From Photobacterium sp. JCM 19050 (GTDB lineage: Bacteria > Pseudomonadota > Gammaproteobacteria > Enterobacterales > Vibrionaceae), in the NCBI GenBank assembly GCA_001310455.1, contig BAXG01000003.1:156013-220012 (forward strand): DNA of 64,000 nucleotides, read 5' to 3'. Under the pieces are notes generated by a model, which searched no databases, was not told the DNA's origin, and was given only the letters and a program-made list of their open reading frames with translations. Position numbers and translations under genes: made by a program. Shown here one piece after another: positions 10,302 through 20,546 of the stretch (positions within the stretch are counted from its first letter, which is position 1; every line of letters starts with the position of its first letter).

Positions 10302-11909
10302 TTATGCCACGACATCAAACGCTGCTTTAACAAGGCGGCGCGTGTAACCGGACTTCGGTTGGTCCATCACCTCCTGTGTAGGACCCGCTTCAACCACAGT
10401 CCCATTCCTCATCACCAACACATTGTGACAAAGCGCCCTGACCACTTTGAGGTCATGGCTGATGAACACATAGCTCAACCCGTGTTTTTTCTGCAGGTCT
10501 TTCAGAAGGTCGATAATTTGCGCCTGGATGGATAAATCCAGCGCCGATGTCGGCTCATCCAGCAGAATAAATTCCGGTTTGAGAATGACTGCCCGCGCTA
10601 TCGCAAGACGCTGCCGCTGCCCTCCGGAAAATTCATGGGGGAACCGGTCAAGGGAATCCTCCGGCATCTGGACATCTTCCAAAGCCTGCAGGATCAGTTT
10701 TTCCCGCTCCTCCGGTGTTTTCCCTATCCCGTTCACTATCAGCCTTCTTCAAGGATTTGGCGGATGATCATGCGCGGGTTAAGTGAAGAGAACGGATCCT
10801 GGAAAACCACCTGCATCCGGGTACGCAAAGGTTGCATCTCCTTTCTGCCCAAGTTCTGGATTTCCCGGTTTTCAAACTGGATAGTACCGGCCTGGATCGG
10901 GTTTAAACGCAGCAACGACATACCCAGGGTGGATTTCCCGGACCCCGACTCTCCGACAATCCCGAGGGTCTCTCCCTTTTTTACTGTGGTAGAAACATTA
11001 TTTACCGCCACAATTTCAGTATGTTTCCGGTTAAAGAAACCGCCGTGCTTAATATTGAAGACAACCCGCAAATCCTCACCGACCAAGATGGTATCACTCC
11101 CGGCTTTCAACTGCTCCGGCAGGCCTTTTGGCTCTGAGTTGATCAGGTGGCGGGTGTAGGGGTGCTGCGGATGGTTAAAGACGTCTTCCGTCACTCCCCT
11201 TTCCACCACTTCCCCGTAACGCATCACAACCACGGAATCTGACATATGGCGAACCACGGTAAGGTCATGGGTAATCAGAATGATGCCCATGTTGTGTTTA
11301 GCCTGCAGATCCTTCAGCAGTGACAGAATTTCCGCCTGGACCGTCACATCCAGCGCCGTGGTAGGCTCGTCGGCAATCAGTAAATCCGGGTTGTTTGCCA
11401 ACGCCATGGCGATCATTACACGCTGTCTCTGCCCGCCTGACATTTCATGGGGATATTGGGCGTAGCGCGCTTCCGGGTCCGGCAGTTGTACTTCATCGAG
11501 CAGCCTGATCACTTCCGCTTTCAGTGCGCTTTTCGGCATCGGCCGATGCGCCGTAATTATCTCTGCGACCTGATCGCCAATCCGGTATACCGGGTTGAGG
11601 CTGGTCAGTGGCTCCTGAAAGATCATGGAAATCCGGTTACCCCTAATCGCCTGCATCTGCAACTCGGAGTAGCTGGCAATATCCTCTCCCATGAACTGGA
11701 TATTGGTGTCCTGCCCGACTACTGCATTCGTCGCCAGCATACCCATGATGCGCGGGCTGTGACGGATTTTCCGGAACCGGATTCTCCGACCACCGCCAGA
11801 GTCTCTCCCCGGTTTACGGCATAGCGACATCACGGACCGCCTCTTTCACGCCTGTTGCGGTGCGAAAAGAGACCTTTACGTTGTCGATTTTCAGTAATTG
11901 ATCAGTCAT
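10302..11909 (-). CDS. Dipeptide/oligopeptide-type ABC transporter ATPase, two fused nucleotide-binding domains, frame broken
   Basis: About 536 aa, combining DppD- and DppF-like halves in one chain as in GsiA or YejF. First half: GESGSGKS recoverable near 11,770, [27 protein letters not shown] and [14 protein letters not shown]. Second half: [40 protein letters not shown] and [13 protein letters not shown]. Frame is broken near 11,830 and 11,770 (both around the first Walker A) and near 10,737. ATG 11909 overlaps the end of the upstream permease. It energises the importer encoded upstream. Because melA follows and a MelR-like activator starts the locus, the likely cargo is alpha-galactosides rather than peptides, as known for the Rhizobium agp system. 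Confidence 0.8.
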
Positions 11910-13038
11910 GGGCGTACGGGTCCATTGCATCGCGCAGGCCATCACCCAGCGCATTGAAAGAAAGGACGGAAATCACCACCATCCCGACCGGTGCCATCAG
12001 CCACGGGGCGGCAGAGAAAGATTGGAAATCCCGGATTTGATTAAGCATTACACCCCAGGACACCATCGGCGTCTGAACGCCGACACCAAGGAATGACAGG
12101 AAACTCTCCAGCAAAATGACTTCCGGCAGGAAGTAAGTCACCCAGACAATGATGTGGGAAGACATGTTTGGCACAATATGGCGGACAATAATCCGGCGGT
12201 CTGACGCACCAACAGCAACTGCGGCGCGGACATATTCCATCGACCGGATTGCGATGACCTTGCCGCGAAGCTCACGGGACAAATCAGCCATTTCAGCAGC
12301 ACCATAATCAACGCAAACATGATAAATACGGTGAGAGCTCCGCCCGTTTCGGAAGAATCGCTACCAGCGCAAGGATAAGGGCAAATCCGGGAAGGCCTTG
12401 AGAAATTCGACGACACGCTGGGTAACCAAATCAAATGTGCCACCAAAATATCCCGATGCCACTCCCACCAATGTGCCAATGACACCGGCTGCAGTAACAA
12501 CCAAAAGGCCCATCAACAAAGTTATCTGGGTACCAAAAATCATCCGGCTGAACACATCCCGGCCAAGGTTATCTGTACCAAGCAGATGAACCGGATTGCC
12601 GTTTTCCCCGCCAAACAAGTGGCGGCTGAATGTCATCCCCATCCATTCCCAATCGTCACCTTTCGGGAAAAGAGTCAGGGATATAGGGTTTGCCACATCA
12701 GGTTTGAATGTTATCTCGAAGGTTTCCATGTCCATCTCTTCCACATAGGGATAGACGAACGGCATGGACAACCCTTCCTCTGGCTGCCACATCCTCACCA
12801 TCTGCGGTGGCGAATAAAGGGCGGCAGAATCCTTGGTATGGGGGGAATAAGGAGCAATAAAACCCGAAAAAACGGCACTCATGAGAACCAGTAAACAACC
12901 GAAAAGCCCCAACATTCCGTAACGGTTTCGGCGGAACCTTGCCCGCACCAGTTGCCAGTAAGTCAGTGAAGTTCCGGTCGCATTCTCTGCGTTCATCGCA
13001 AAGGGATTATCGGCCTCAAATCTGGTTTGATCAGTCAT
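11902..13038 (-). CDS. ABC transporter permease, DppC-like, frame broken
   Basis: Inner-membrane permease of the DppC type, about 378 aa. It has one N-terminal membrane segment after RRNRYGMLGLFGCLLVLMSA, a periplasmic insertion, then the conserved HLLGTDNLGRDVFSRMIFG and the permease core ending DIAL-type motif AVGASDRRIIVRHIVPN and SFLGVGVQTP. Several breaks lie between about 12,290 and 12,365, where three frames in turn carry the expected helix (LALVAILP, GGALTVFIMFALIMVLLKW, ADLSRELRGK). The start at 13038 is just downstream of the preceding permease stop. Part of the putative alpha-galactoside importer. Confidence 0.78.
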
Positions 13039-13040
13039 GA

Positions 13041-14059
13041 TTACCCCTTCTTCACTGTGGCATTGCGGATACGCGGATCAATCAGCGCCAGGAGCAAATC
13101 TGCAATCAGGTTACCGATCACCAATAACATTGCCACGAGCATAAAAATTGCCGATACCACATACATGTCGCGGTCACTGACTGCACTTAGGATCAAAGGA
13201 CCCAACGTTGGAATACCTAATACAATGGCAATCTCAATTTCCCTTTGATCATGTAATCAAAACGAACCCAGGTTCATAATTACCGGGTGAAGTGCATTGG
13301 GAACGGCATGTTTAAACAGCACTTTATTTTTGGAAAGCCCTTTCGCACGGGCGGTTTCGATATATTGCATTTTCATCACATCCAGCAGGTTTCCCCGCAT
13401 CATGCGCGTTGTATAGGCTTGTCCGGCCCAGATTGAAATGAGAAGAATTGGCCAGGTATGCAGGAAGAAATCCCACATTTTGGCAAACGAGAAATGCTCC
13501 TGGAGCATGAACTCCGGCGAATAAAGAGAGCGATATACGGGGAATGCCAGACAAATGCCAGGAAGTAGAGAATGATCAGAGACATCACAAACTTTGGAAT
13601 GACGATGCCGAGGAATGCAATCAAGGTTGCAAGGGTATCCCCGAGCTTGTACTGGTAAACTGCGGCATAAATGCCGAGAACAATCCCAATCACCTGCCCG
13701 ATAATCAGTGTCGCGACAGCAAGGCCAATGGAGCGCGGCAGCCTCAGCCCGATAACTTCGCTAACCGGCCTGTTCTGGCTGAATGAAAGCCCGAAATCAC
13801 CATGGAAGACGATACCTTGAATCCAATTCAAATATTGGACCGGTAGAGATTTATCCAGGCCAAGTTCGCGGCGCATTGCTTCTGCCTGAGGCATAAGTTC
13901 TTCATAGGATTGCCCGGTCATGGACATCGCCTGCCCAATCCAGGCATCGACATAATCTCCGGGGACAGCAACAATGATGGCAAAGGAAGCAATCGAAATT
14001 GCGATTAACAGCGGTATGGTGGCCAGGGTGCGTTTGGCGATAAACAATAGAACGTCCAT
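13041..14059 (-). CDS. ABC transporter permease, DppB-like, frame broken
   Basis: Inner-membrane permease of the DppB type, about 340 aa. The N-terminal helix FIAKRTLATIPLLIAISIAS is followed by a periplasmic loop with AMRRELGLDKSLPVQYLNW, typical of this family. The core has TRMMRGNLLDVMKMQYIETARAKGL and HAVPNALHPVIM, the EAA-loop region that docks on the ATPase. The reading frame shifts near 13,520 and near 13,245; after the second, PTLGPLILSAVSDRDMYVVS and the final helix end at 13041. It is second in the operon, after the binding protein. Confidence 0.8.
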
Positions 14060-14089
14060 CCCTGTTCCTCCTTATTTTTCTAATAAAGT

Positions 14090-14111
14090 GCCGGCCCGGG
14101 TTCAGGCCGGC
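14090..14111 (-). terminator. Intercistronic hairpin after the binding-protein gene
   Basis: GCCGGCC and GGCCGGC pair just after the binding-protein stop codon and before the DppB-like gene. Such hairpins often raise the amount of binding-protein mRNA over permease mRNA. Confidence 0.5.
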
Positions 14112-14130
14112 TTAGGCTCAAAAACAGGTA

Positions 14131-16149
14131 TTAATATTCCGCAACCGTACCCGGAAGCAGTTCTGTTTTCTGTTCAGGTTTGGATACCCAGAGACGTTCA
14201 CGAATCACTGAATCTTCCGCCCACTCAAACATATAAACCGGTGTACCCGGGTGGGCGTTTTTGATTCGCTTGTTCACCAGCAATGCTGCTGGAGCCTGGA
14301 CGGTACCAATCACATAAGCATTTTCAGTGACGATGGATTGCATGTTGAGAACCGCTGCAATCTTCACGTTAGGGTCTTCGGCAGACAAATACATGTTGTA
14401 AAGGTCTGCAAGTTCCTTCTCAAACGGCATCAGCTCACGCTCACCATTGTTTGCCTGGTGGAAGTAGGGGCACTGGTCGGCCACTGGCAACTGGTCGCAA
14501 ACGGTGGTGGTCGGCAACACAAAATTAATGCGTTGGAAAAGGGTGTTATAGGTGCCTGATGTCCGGCTTCTCTCGAAACTTGATTCATCCAGTCCTTTCG
14601 GCAACAACCGGATACCCACATCCGCCAGTTGTGACGTAATGGCATCAACCTGCTTGCGAACATCGTTTCGGCCACTGTCAAAGATCATATCTACAGCCAA
14701 ATCCTTCCCAGACCCTGGCATGTTCCGGATACCGTTCCCGTCAGTGTCTTTAACCCCGAGCTCATCAAGCAGCTTTCCGGCTTTTTCAATGTTGTAAGGT
14801 TGGTAAGCGGTACTTTCGTAGTTAAAAAACGGAGACCCGCTTAAAAGCCCTCCCGTGTAGGGTAGGCAAACGGACCCCGCGCAATGGACTGCCCGATTGC
14901 GTGCCGATCCAGCGCATGGCTGAGCGCAAGACGGAATGATTTTTCACGGAACAGAGAACGAAGCTCCCGGTCAATGTCATCATTCACGCCGATGGTGGAG
15001 TAGTTCAAATTTATTCGCCAAGCCTGAGTACGCGGGCCGAATTTGGCCTGAACCGGGCTGTCTTTTGAGCGGGACTGCTTCATGGCTTCAACAAAGTTGC
15101 CCGGGTTTCCATGTTGGAAAAATCACCGGTACCCGCAATGGCTTGGGTAGTGCGGTCGTCCCAGGTGGAGAGCTTGAAGTGAATTTCATTCAGGTAAGGG
15201 AGTTGCTGCCCTTTTTCATCTACTTTCCAGTAATAAGGGTTGCGGCGAAGAATAACCAACTCGTCCGGTTTGTGCAGGACCGGAGCCCACGCACCCAGAA
15301 CCGGAACAGGCAATGCATCTGCCGGCATCGCAGCAGAGTAGGAACTGTATGTGGCGTTCTCGTTATATTTCGGATGATGTGGTTTCAGGAAATGACTCGG
15401 GCCCGGACAGCCACTAATGTAGGCAAGGTTCTCAAGCGCGCTTTCGTTCTTAGGCTCGGTGAAGATAAACCGGAAGGTATATGCATCGACAACCTCTAGT
15501 TTGGTGCCTTCTCCCAAGGTACCTGCTGCCATAAATGACGCTACGTTGGTATCTTCAACATTGTCTTCCCACCAGAAGCGGACATCCTCAGTATCAAACG
15601 CGTCACCGTCTGACCATTTGATACCTTTGACCAAATGCATGGTGAGCTCGGTTTTATCTTCATTCCATTCCCAGGATTTTGCCAGGTTAGGCAGCGGCCC
15701 GGTTTGCTCTGATGGCTTAACCTGCCAGCGTGGTCCCTGACGCACCAGGCACTCCTGAACCGCCATATTAATGCCACCCCATCTTGGGTTTGCCCGGCCA
15801 TCCAGTTAAAACCCTGCGGACGGCCACCAATGACGTGCCTGAACACACCACCATACTCTCCGATGCCATCAGACATGGCAGCCGTTTTAAACACAAGCGG
15901 CTCTTGTGGCAAGCGTTCTTTAAGAGGGGGCAACTTGCCTTGTGCGACAAGTTCTTTCAGATAAGGGGCTTCGCTGTATGAGGGTAAAGTGTGGTAATCA
16001 TAGATTTCATCCCGACTAATTCGCTCATAATCCAAACCGGACAGGTTCTTTTCCGGTGGCAGCTTATCAGCATGCGCGGGGTTTGCTGACAGCAGTGCCC
16101 CCACCACAACAGCTACAGACAAAGGCAGGGGTTTTCTTCTACACGTCAT
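14131..16149 (-). CDS. Family 5 extracellular solute-binding protein, four frame breaks
   Basis: Periplasmic binding protein of about 670 aa in the oligopeptide/alpha-galactoside (AgpA) family. A clear signal peptide ends at NPAHA-D. The AAGGAGG before ATG 16149 is strong. Later motifs include LAKSWEWNEDKTELTMHL and IKWSDGDAFDTEDVRFWWED, typical of family 5. Breaks lie near 15,780, 15,085, 14,840 and 14,725; each adjoining piece continues the same protein. It is first in the operon with two permeases, a double ATPase and MelA, which points to raffinose/melibiose-type ligands by analogy with Sinorhizobium agpA. A peptide ligand cannot be excluded. Confidence 0.78.
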
Positions 16150-16303
16150 TTTGTTACCTCCTTGTTTCAGTACAGGAGATAATGAGTGTTAACACAAGGT
16201 TAAGTCTTCCAGCTTTGTCCTAACCGTTTCCGGAAATCAACAATAAAGTTGAAGCATTGATCCAACTCAACCAAAGTTAACCATGAAGCAGGAGGATCAA
16301 TTG
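16150..16303. promoter_or_regulatory. Divergent control region between importer operon and MelR-like gene
   Basis: The stretch holds promoters in both directions. A 10-bp palindrome GTGTTAACAC lies at 16186-16195, and a repeat of the form AAAGTTGAA/AAAGTTAAC occurs at about 16244 and 16273. Either could be regulator sites; neither matches a consensus I can confirm. Confidence 0.35.
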
Positions 16304-17206
16304 ATGTTGCCAAGTGTTGATGAAAAACGACTGATGCAGGAAACCAATGCAGAACCCACCCATGCTCCACAGCTGCGGAGCATTTTACTTGAGCACCACA
16401 AGCCGGAAGCCTGGGAGCATGTCTACCACCACCATGCCTCGATAGAGATTAACTTCCTGAAAGACTGCGATATGACCTATGCGTTTTCAGAGCGTAATGC
16501 ACGGCTTCAGGGAGGGCTCCTCACTGTTTTCTGGGGTGCCTACCCACATCGGGTTATAGACGTAAAGGGTGAAGGCTCCATTACCAACATCTACGTGACA
16601 TTGGCGCAGTTTCTGCAATGGCCATTGCCGCAGCCTTTTATCAATGCGGTTCTTTCCGGTGCTGTTATCACAGCCAAAGAGCAGCGAATTGATGACTACT
16701 ACCTGACAAAACGCTGGGCGCAAGAATTGCGTGAACAGGACAGTGAATGGGACCGGCTCCATGCACTTGAGCTTGAAGCCCGGCTTTACCGCCTGGCGCT
16801 CGAGGGGTGGGACGAGTTGATTCCAGCTCGCCAAAGTGATGATCTGAAAGTGGTTGGAGGAAAAGCCATCCTGCACTTTGAGCGCATGCTCCGCTATATG
16901 TCCAAGCACTTTTTCAACCCGATTTCGAGCCAGGATATTGCGGAGAATTCCGGTGTTTCAGCAAGCTATGCGGTCATGTTGTTTCGCAAATTTCTGGGGC
17001 GTACCGTTAAGGAGCATCTGACGGAATTACGGCTCCAACATGCCAAAATGCTGCTGACCGAGTCTGATGCGAAGATTGTGTCAGTCGCCATTGAAAGCGG
17101 CTTTTCATCACTCTCAAGCTTCTACGATACCTTCCAGAAAAATGTGAACACATCCCCGGCGGAGTTCAGGAAAATCACCAACCAGAGAAAAGTGTCTTCC
17201 GGCTGA
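16304..17206 (+). CDS. AraC family activator, MelR-like
   Basis: A 300-aa regulator whose sensor domain resembles E. coli MelR, including LTVFWGAYPHRV and LAQFLQWPLPQPFINAV, regions alignable with MelR's ITLFWACTPHQ and LFLSWPLDKDLINHV. The C-terminal two-helix AraC domain shows SSQDIAENSGVSASYAVMLF and SVAIESGFSSLSSFYDTF. ATG 16304 is preferred because AGGAGG lies 8 nt upstream; an earlier in-frame ATG at 16283 has no such site. It is divergent from the binding protein-permease-melA operon and probably activates it in response to alpha-galactosides, as MelR does for melAB. Confidence 0.85.
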   Translation: MLPSVDEKRLMQETNAEPTHAPQLRSILLEHHKPEAWEHVYHHHASIEINFLKDCDMTYAFSERNARLQGGLLTVFWGAYPHRVIDVKGEGSITNIYVTLAQFLQWPLPQPFINAVLSGAVITAKEQRIDDYYLTKRWAQELREQDSEWDRLHALELEARLYRLALEGWDELIPARQSDDLKVVGGKAILHFERMLRYMSKHFFNPISSQDIAENSGVSASYAVMLFRKFLGRTVKEHLTELRLQHAKMLLTESDAKIVSVAIESGFSSLSSFYDTFQKNVNTSPAEFRKITNQRKVSSG

Positions 17207-17220
17207 CCCCGTCTTGGCTG

Positions 17221-18089
17221 TCAATTTGCATGCATTTTCCGGTAGGCCTGCGGACTGATACCGCGAATACGGCGAAACTGACGGCTGAAATTGGCAAAAT
17301 TATTGAAACCGACCTGCTGGCTGATGTCGGCAATGGCCTCTTCGGTTTCATTCAGCAACACACAGGCACGCTGAACACGAACCCGGTTAACAAAATCAGT
17401 AAACCTGTGTCCGGTTGCCTGGTGGAAAAAGCGCGAGAAGTAAGTCTCTTTCATGTCCAGCAAATCCGCCACTGTTTTGAGCCGGATCGGTTGTTGGCAA
17501 TTTTCCATTACATATTCCACCACCACATTTACCCTGCCCTGCAACGAATCCGGATCTTTGACTTCACTGGCGGGGATGCTGGAAAGCACCCGGGTGGACT
17601 TTGTACTGAGATGGCTGAGGAACGCGAGAAATTTCAACAGCCGGTCCATGCCATGGGCATTGCGGATCTCCAGAAACTTCTCTTTCGCCTCGCTAAAGGT
17701 ACATCCGTAAATTCGATCCCCATTTTTGCCTGTTCCAGCATACCTTGGAGCACTGCCAGTTCGGGGAAAACACGCAGGGCATTTGGCACTAGGTCCGGGT
17801 TAAACTGGATAACCAGATCTCTAAGTTCATGGGTTTCACCAGGCGCCAGGTTGCTCTCCCAGTTGTGCGGCATCCAGGGACCAACCAGAGTCAGGTGCCC
17901 CGGGGCAAAGGGGCCGATATAGTTCCCGATCATCACTTTTCCGCGGGTGACAATGATAAGGTGCAGTTCGTACTGCTCATGAACATGCCAATGGATTCTT
18001 TCATGCGGCACACCATGTTCGAGAAACCAGAACGATTCCTTGAAATCAATGTACTCCCAGACGGGTTCATCTTTGATTCTGCTGGCCAA
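17221..18089 (-). CDS. AraC family regulator of the polyol operon, one frame break
   Basis: About 289 aa. The N-terminal cupin-like sensor has HWHVHEQYELHLI and PGHLTLVGPWMPHNWE. The C-terminal DNA-binding domain shows RLKTVADLLDMKETYFSRFF and IADISQQVGFNNFANFSRQF. The frame is lost near 17,690 between FTDVPLA and EKFLEIRNAHGMDRLL. It is the last gene of the polyol cluster, 18 nt after xylB, in the position of MtlR, the AraC activator of the Pseudomonas mannitol/arabitol operon. It probably senses a polyol. It is convergent with the MelR-like gene, only 14 nt apart, with no terminator obvious between them. Confidence 0.82.
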
Positions 18090-18107
18090 CCTGATACCTC
18101 GCCGTTT

Positions 18108-19601
18108 TTAACGCAACTCGCTGCCCGCCACCCTTAGCGTACGGGGCTTTTCATACTCCCGGTAAAGTGCGGTAAATTCCGCATATTTGCCGCTGTAAGC
18201 CTGGTGTGTCTCCGGGTCCGGCTCTACCACTGCAATGACCTCTGGCTTATGGCAGATTTCAGAGGGCTTGGCTTGGGTAACCTGTATCTGTGCCAGCCTT
18301 GCTGCCCCAAGGGCCGGTCCGGATTCACTGTCTTTGTAGTGAACAATCGAGCGGTCCAGGACATCTGCGATAATCTGCAGCCAGAAACGGCTTCGTGAAC
18401 CACCGCCAATTGCGCCGATAACGGGCACCCTGGTGCCTGCCTCTGTCAGTGCCTGCTGGCAATCACGAAGTGCAAACGCGACACCTTCGAGAACCGACTG
18501 CACCATATGCTCCCGGGTAGTTGCCACGGTGAGTTGGTGGAAACTGGCTGCTGCAAAGGGGTTATTGTGCGGCGTGCGTTCCCCAGTCAGGTACGGCAGG
18601 TAAATGGTTGGCATATCAACCCGGTATTGCTGCTCGGTTTCTGCCAGCAACTTGCCGATATCCTCACCGCCGCTCACGCCGGCAAACCACATCAGGGGGC
18701 TGGCACCGTTGAGCATGCAAGCCATCTGGAACCATCGCGCTGGCACACAGTGGGCAAAACTGTGGATCAGGCTTTGCGGCCAGGGCTTGTAGGTATCCGT
18801 AGCAACAAAATACTGCGCCGAGGTGCCAAGGGAGATAAAGGCATCCCCGTCTTCCACCGCGCCGATTCCCGCAGCGCCGGCGGCGGCATCACCGCCTCCT
18901 GCGACAACAGGGATTCCCGGTTTCAACCCCAAAAGGTCGGCAGCTTCCCCGGAAAGCAAACCGCTACATTCCGTGCCTTCCAACACATCCGGAAGCTGGT
19001 TAATACCCAGCCCACTCGCTTCCACCAATTCCGGGTGCCAGCGACGTTTGGCCTCATCAAGCCAGAGTGTCCCGGCAGCATCACACATATCGGTGACAAA
19101 GGTGCGCGTGAGCTGGTATCGGACATAATCTTTGGGAAGTACCACGGTGTGAATGGCATTGAAGATCTCCGGCTCGTGTTTTTCCAGCCAAAGGAGTTTG
19201 GGGGCAGTAAAGCCGGGCATCGCCGGGACACCGGCTTTGTCACCCAAGCCGGAAACCCGATGTTCAAGCTCGGCACATTCAGCAAATGCCCGGCCATCAT
19301 TCCACAGAATCGCCGGGCGAAGGGGCTGGGCTTTGGCATCCAGCAACACCGCACCGTGCATCTGCCCTGACAACCCGATTCCGGCTACGTCCCGGTAAGC
19401 AACAGGGCATAAGCGGTGCAGTTCCGCCAATGCCTTGATAGTGGCATGCCACCAGCTGTCGGGATCCTGTTCTGACCAAAGCGGTTGTGGCTGGCTCGCC
19501 GGGTAGCTCTCGCTGGCCGAACCAACCACTGAGCCGGATTCATCCATGATGATGGCTTTAACCGAGGAGGTGCCAATATCGATACCGAGAAAATGCGCCA
19601 T
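18108..19601 (-). CDS. xylB: Xylulokinase
   Basis: FGGY-family kinase of 497 aa that phosphorylates D-xylulose to xylulose 5-phosphate for the pentose phosphate pathway. The nucleotide-binding start is GIDIGTSSVKAIIMD; substrate-side motifs are GIGLSGQMHGAVLLD and ILWNDGRA; GGGDAAAGAAGIGAV and GAIGGGSRSRFWLQIIADVL are the later FGGY signatures. ATG 19601 with AAAGGA upstream is preferred to a GTG at 19622. Its neighbours encode dehydrogenases producing ketoses, so it would take D-xylulose made from D-arabinitol. All catalytic motifs look intact. Confidence 0.92.
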   Translation of the reverse strand: MAHFLGIDIGTSSVKAIIMDESGSVVGSASESYPASQPQPLWSEQDPDSWWHATIKALAELHRLCPVAYRDVAGIGLSGQMHGAVLLDAKAQPLRPAILWNDGRAFAECAELEHRVSGLGDKAGVPAMPGFTAPKLLWLEKHEPEIFNAIHTVVLPKDYVRYQLTRTFVTDMCDAAGTLWLDEAKRRWHPELVEASGLGINQLPDVLEGTECSGLLSGEAADLLGLKPGIPVVAGGGDAAAGAAGIGAVEDGDAFISLGTSAQYFVATDTYKPWPQSLIHSFAHCVPARWFQMACMLNGASPLMWFAGVSGGEDIGKLLAETEQQYRVDMPTIYLPYLTGERTPHNNPFAAASFHQLTVATTREHMVQSVLEGVAFALRDCQQALTEAGTRVPVIGAIGGGSRSRFWLQIIADVLDRSIVHYKDSESGPALGAARLAQIQVTQAKPSEICHKPEVIAVVEPDPETHQAYSGKYAEFTALYREYEKPRTLRVAGSELR

Positions 19602-19736
19602 GTACGTGTCCTTTGCATGCACTCAACGGTATGCCAAAGCCCAATTAAACCGGCCTGCATTCATCGCGCTAAGTGCAAGGTTCCTTCAAATGTCGTTCCT
19701 TACTTTTACCGTCTGCTAATGGGTTTATCAATACGC

Positions 19737-20546
19737 TCAGCTCATCACGTTACCGCCGTCAACGTTGTAGGTCTGGGCGGTGACATAATCAGACATCCCA
19801 GATGCCAGAAACAGCGCCGCACCACAAATATCCCCGGGGACACCCATTCGACCAAGGGGCACTTCTTCCCCAACCAGACGCTTTTTCTCTCCGGGCTGAC
19901 GATGTTCGTACTGGGCAAACAGGCTGTCGACGTGATCCCACATGGGTGTATCCACCACGCCGGGAGAAATCGCATTTACGTTGATACCGTGCGGAGCAAG
20001 AGCCAGTGCCGCTGACTGGGTGTAACTGATGACCGCAGCTTTACTGGCGCAGTAGTGGGAAACCAAAGCTTCACCCCGTCGTCCGGCCTGTGACGCCATA
20101 TTGATGATTTTGCCGCCGTTTCCGGCATTGACCATCTCGTCGGCAACCGCCCGCATCAGAAAAAACATGCCGTTGACGTTTACCCGGAACAGTTTTTCAT
20201 ACTGGGCTTCATCGCTTTCCAGCAAAGGCCCCATGTCGAATACCGCCGCATTATTGAAAAGAATGTCGATACTGCCAAAACCTTTCTTGCATTGCTCTAA
20301 CAGCGCCTTGCGGGCTTCTCCGTCGCAGATGTTGGTCGGGACATAACGCACCGAACCCGGATACTCAGCCATCAGTACCCCAAGTTCCTCTGACGGGCTT
20401 TGCGGTAAATCCGCCACCACGCAATTTGCCCCGTTTTCTGCAAATCCCCGGCACACCGACAATCCGATACCGCCATATCCTCCACTGATTAGCGCCGTTT
20501 TCCCTGACAGCGCCGGCTTGCCGTCTATTTCGATTCGGATATTCAT
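19737..20546 (-). CDS. Short-chain dehydrogenase, sorbitol/polyol dehydrogenase-like
   Basis: A 269-aa classical SDR. NAD-binding motif ALISGGYGGIGLSVCRGF, then NNAAV, and the catalytic YxxxK in SHYCASKAAV with Ser in NMASQAG. ISPGVVDTPMWD follows, as in SmoS/PolS-type sorbitol dehydrogenases that make D-fructose from D-glucitol or D-tagatose from galactitol. It overlaps the end of the long polyol dehydrogenase gene by 4 nt, so translation is coupled. Substrate is inferred from the operon, which matches smo/mtl polyol clusters. Confidence 0.85.
   Translation of the reverse strand: MNIRIEIDGKPALSGKTALISGGYGGIGLSVCRGFAENGANCVVADLPQSPSEELGVLMAEYPGSVRYVPTNICDGEARKALLEQCKKGFGSIDILFNNAAVFDMGPLLESDEAQYEKLFRVNVNGMFFLMRAVADEMVNAGNGGKIINMASQAGRRGEALVSHYCASKAAVISYTQSAALALAPHGINVNAISPGVVDTPMWDHVDSLFAQYEHRQPGEKKRLVGEEVPLGRMGVPGDICGAALFLASGMSDYVTAQTYNVDGGNVMS

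Noticed and set aside
16283..16303. Upstream ATG of the MelR-like gene
   Set aside because: AGGAGG lies between the two ATGs and serves the second, at 16304.
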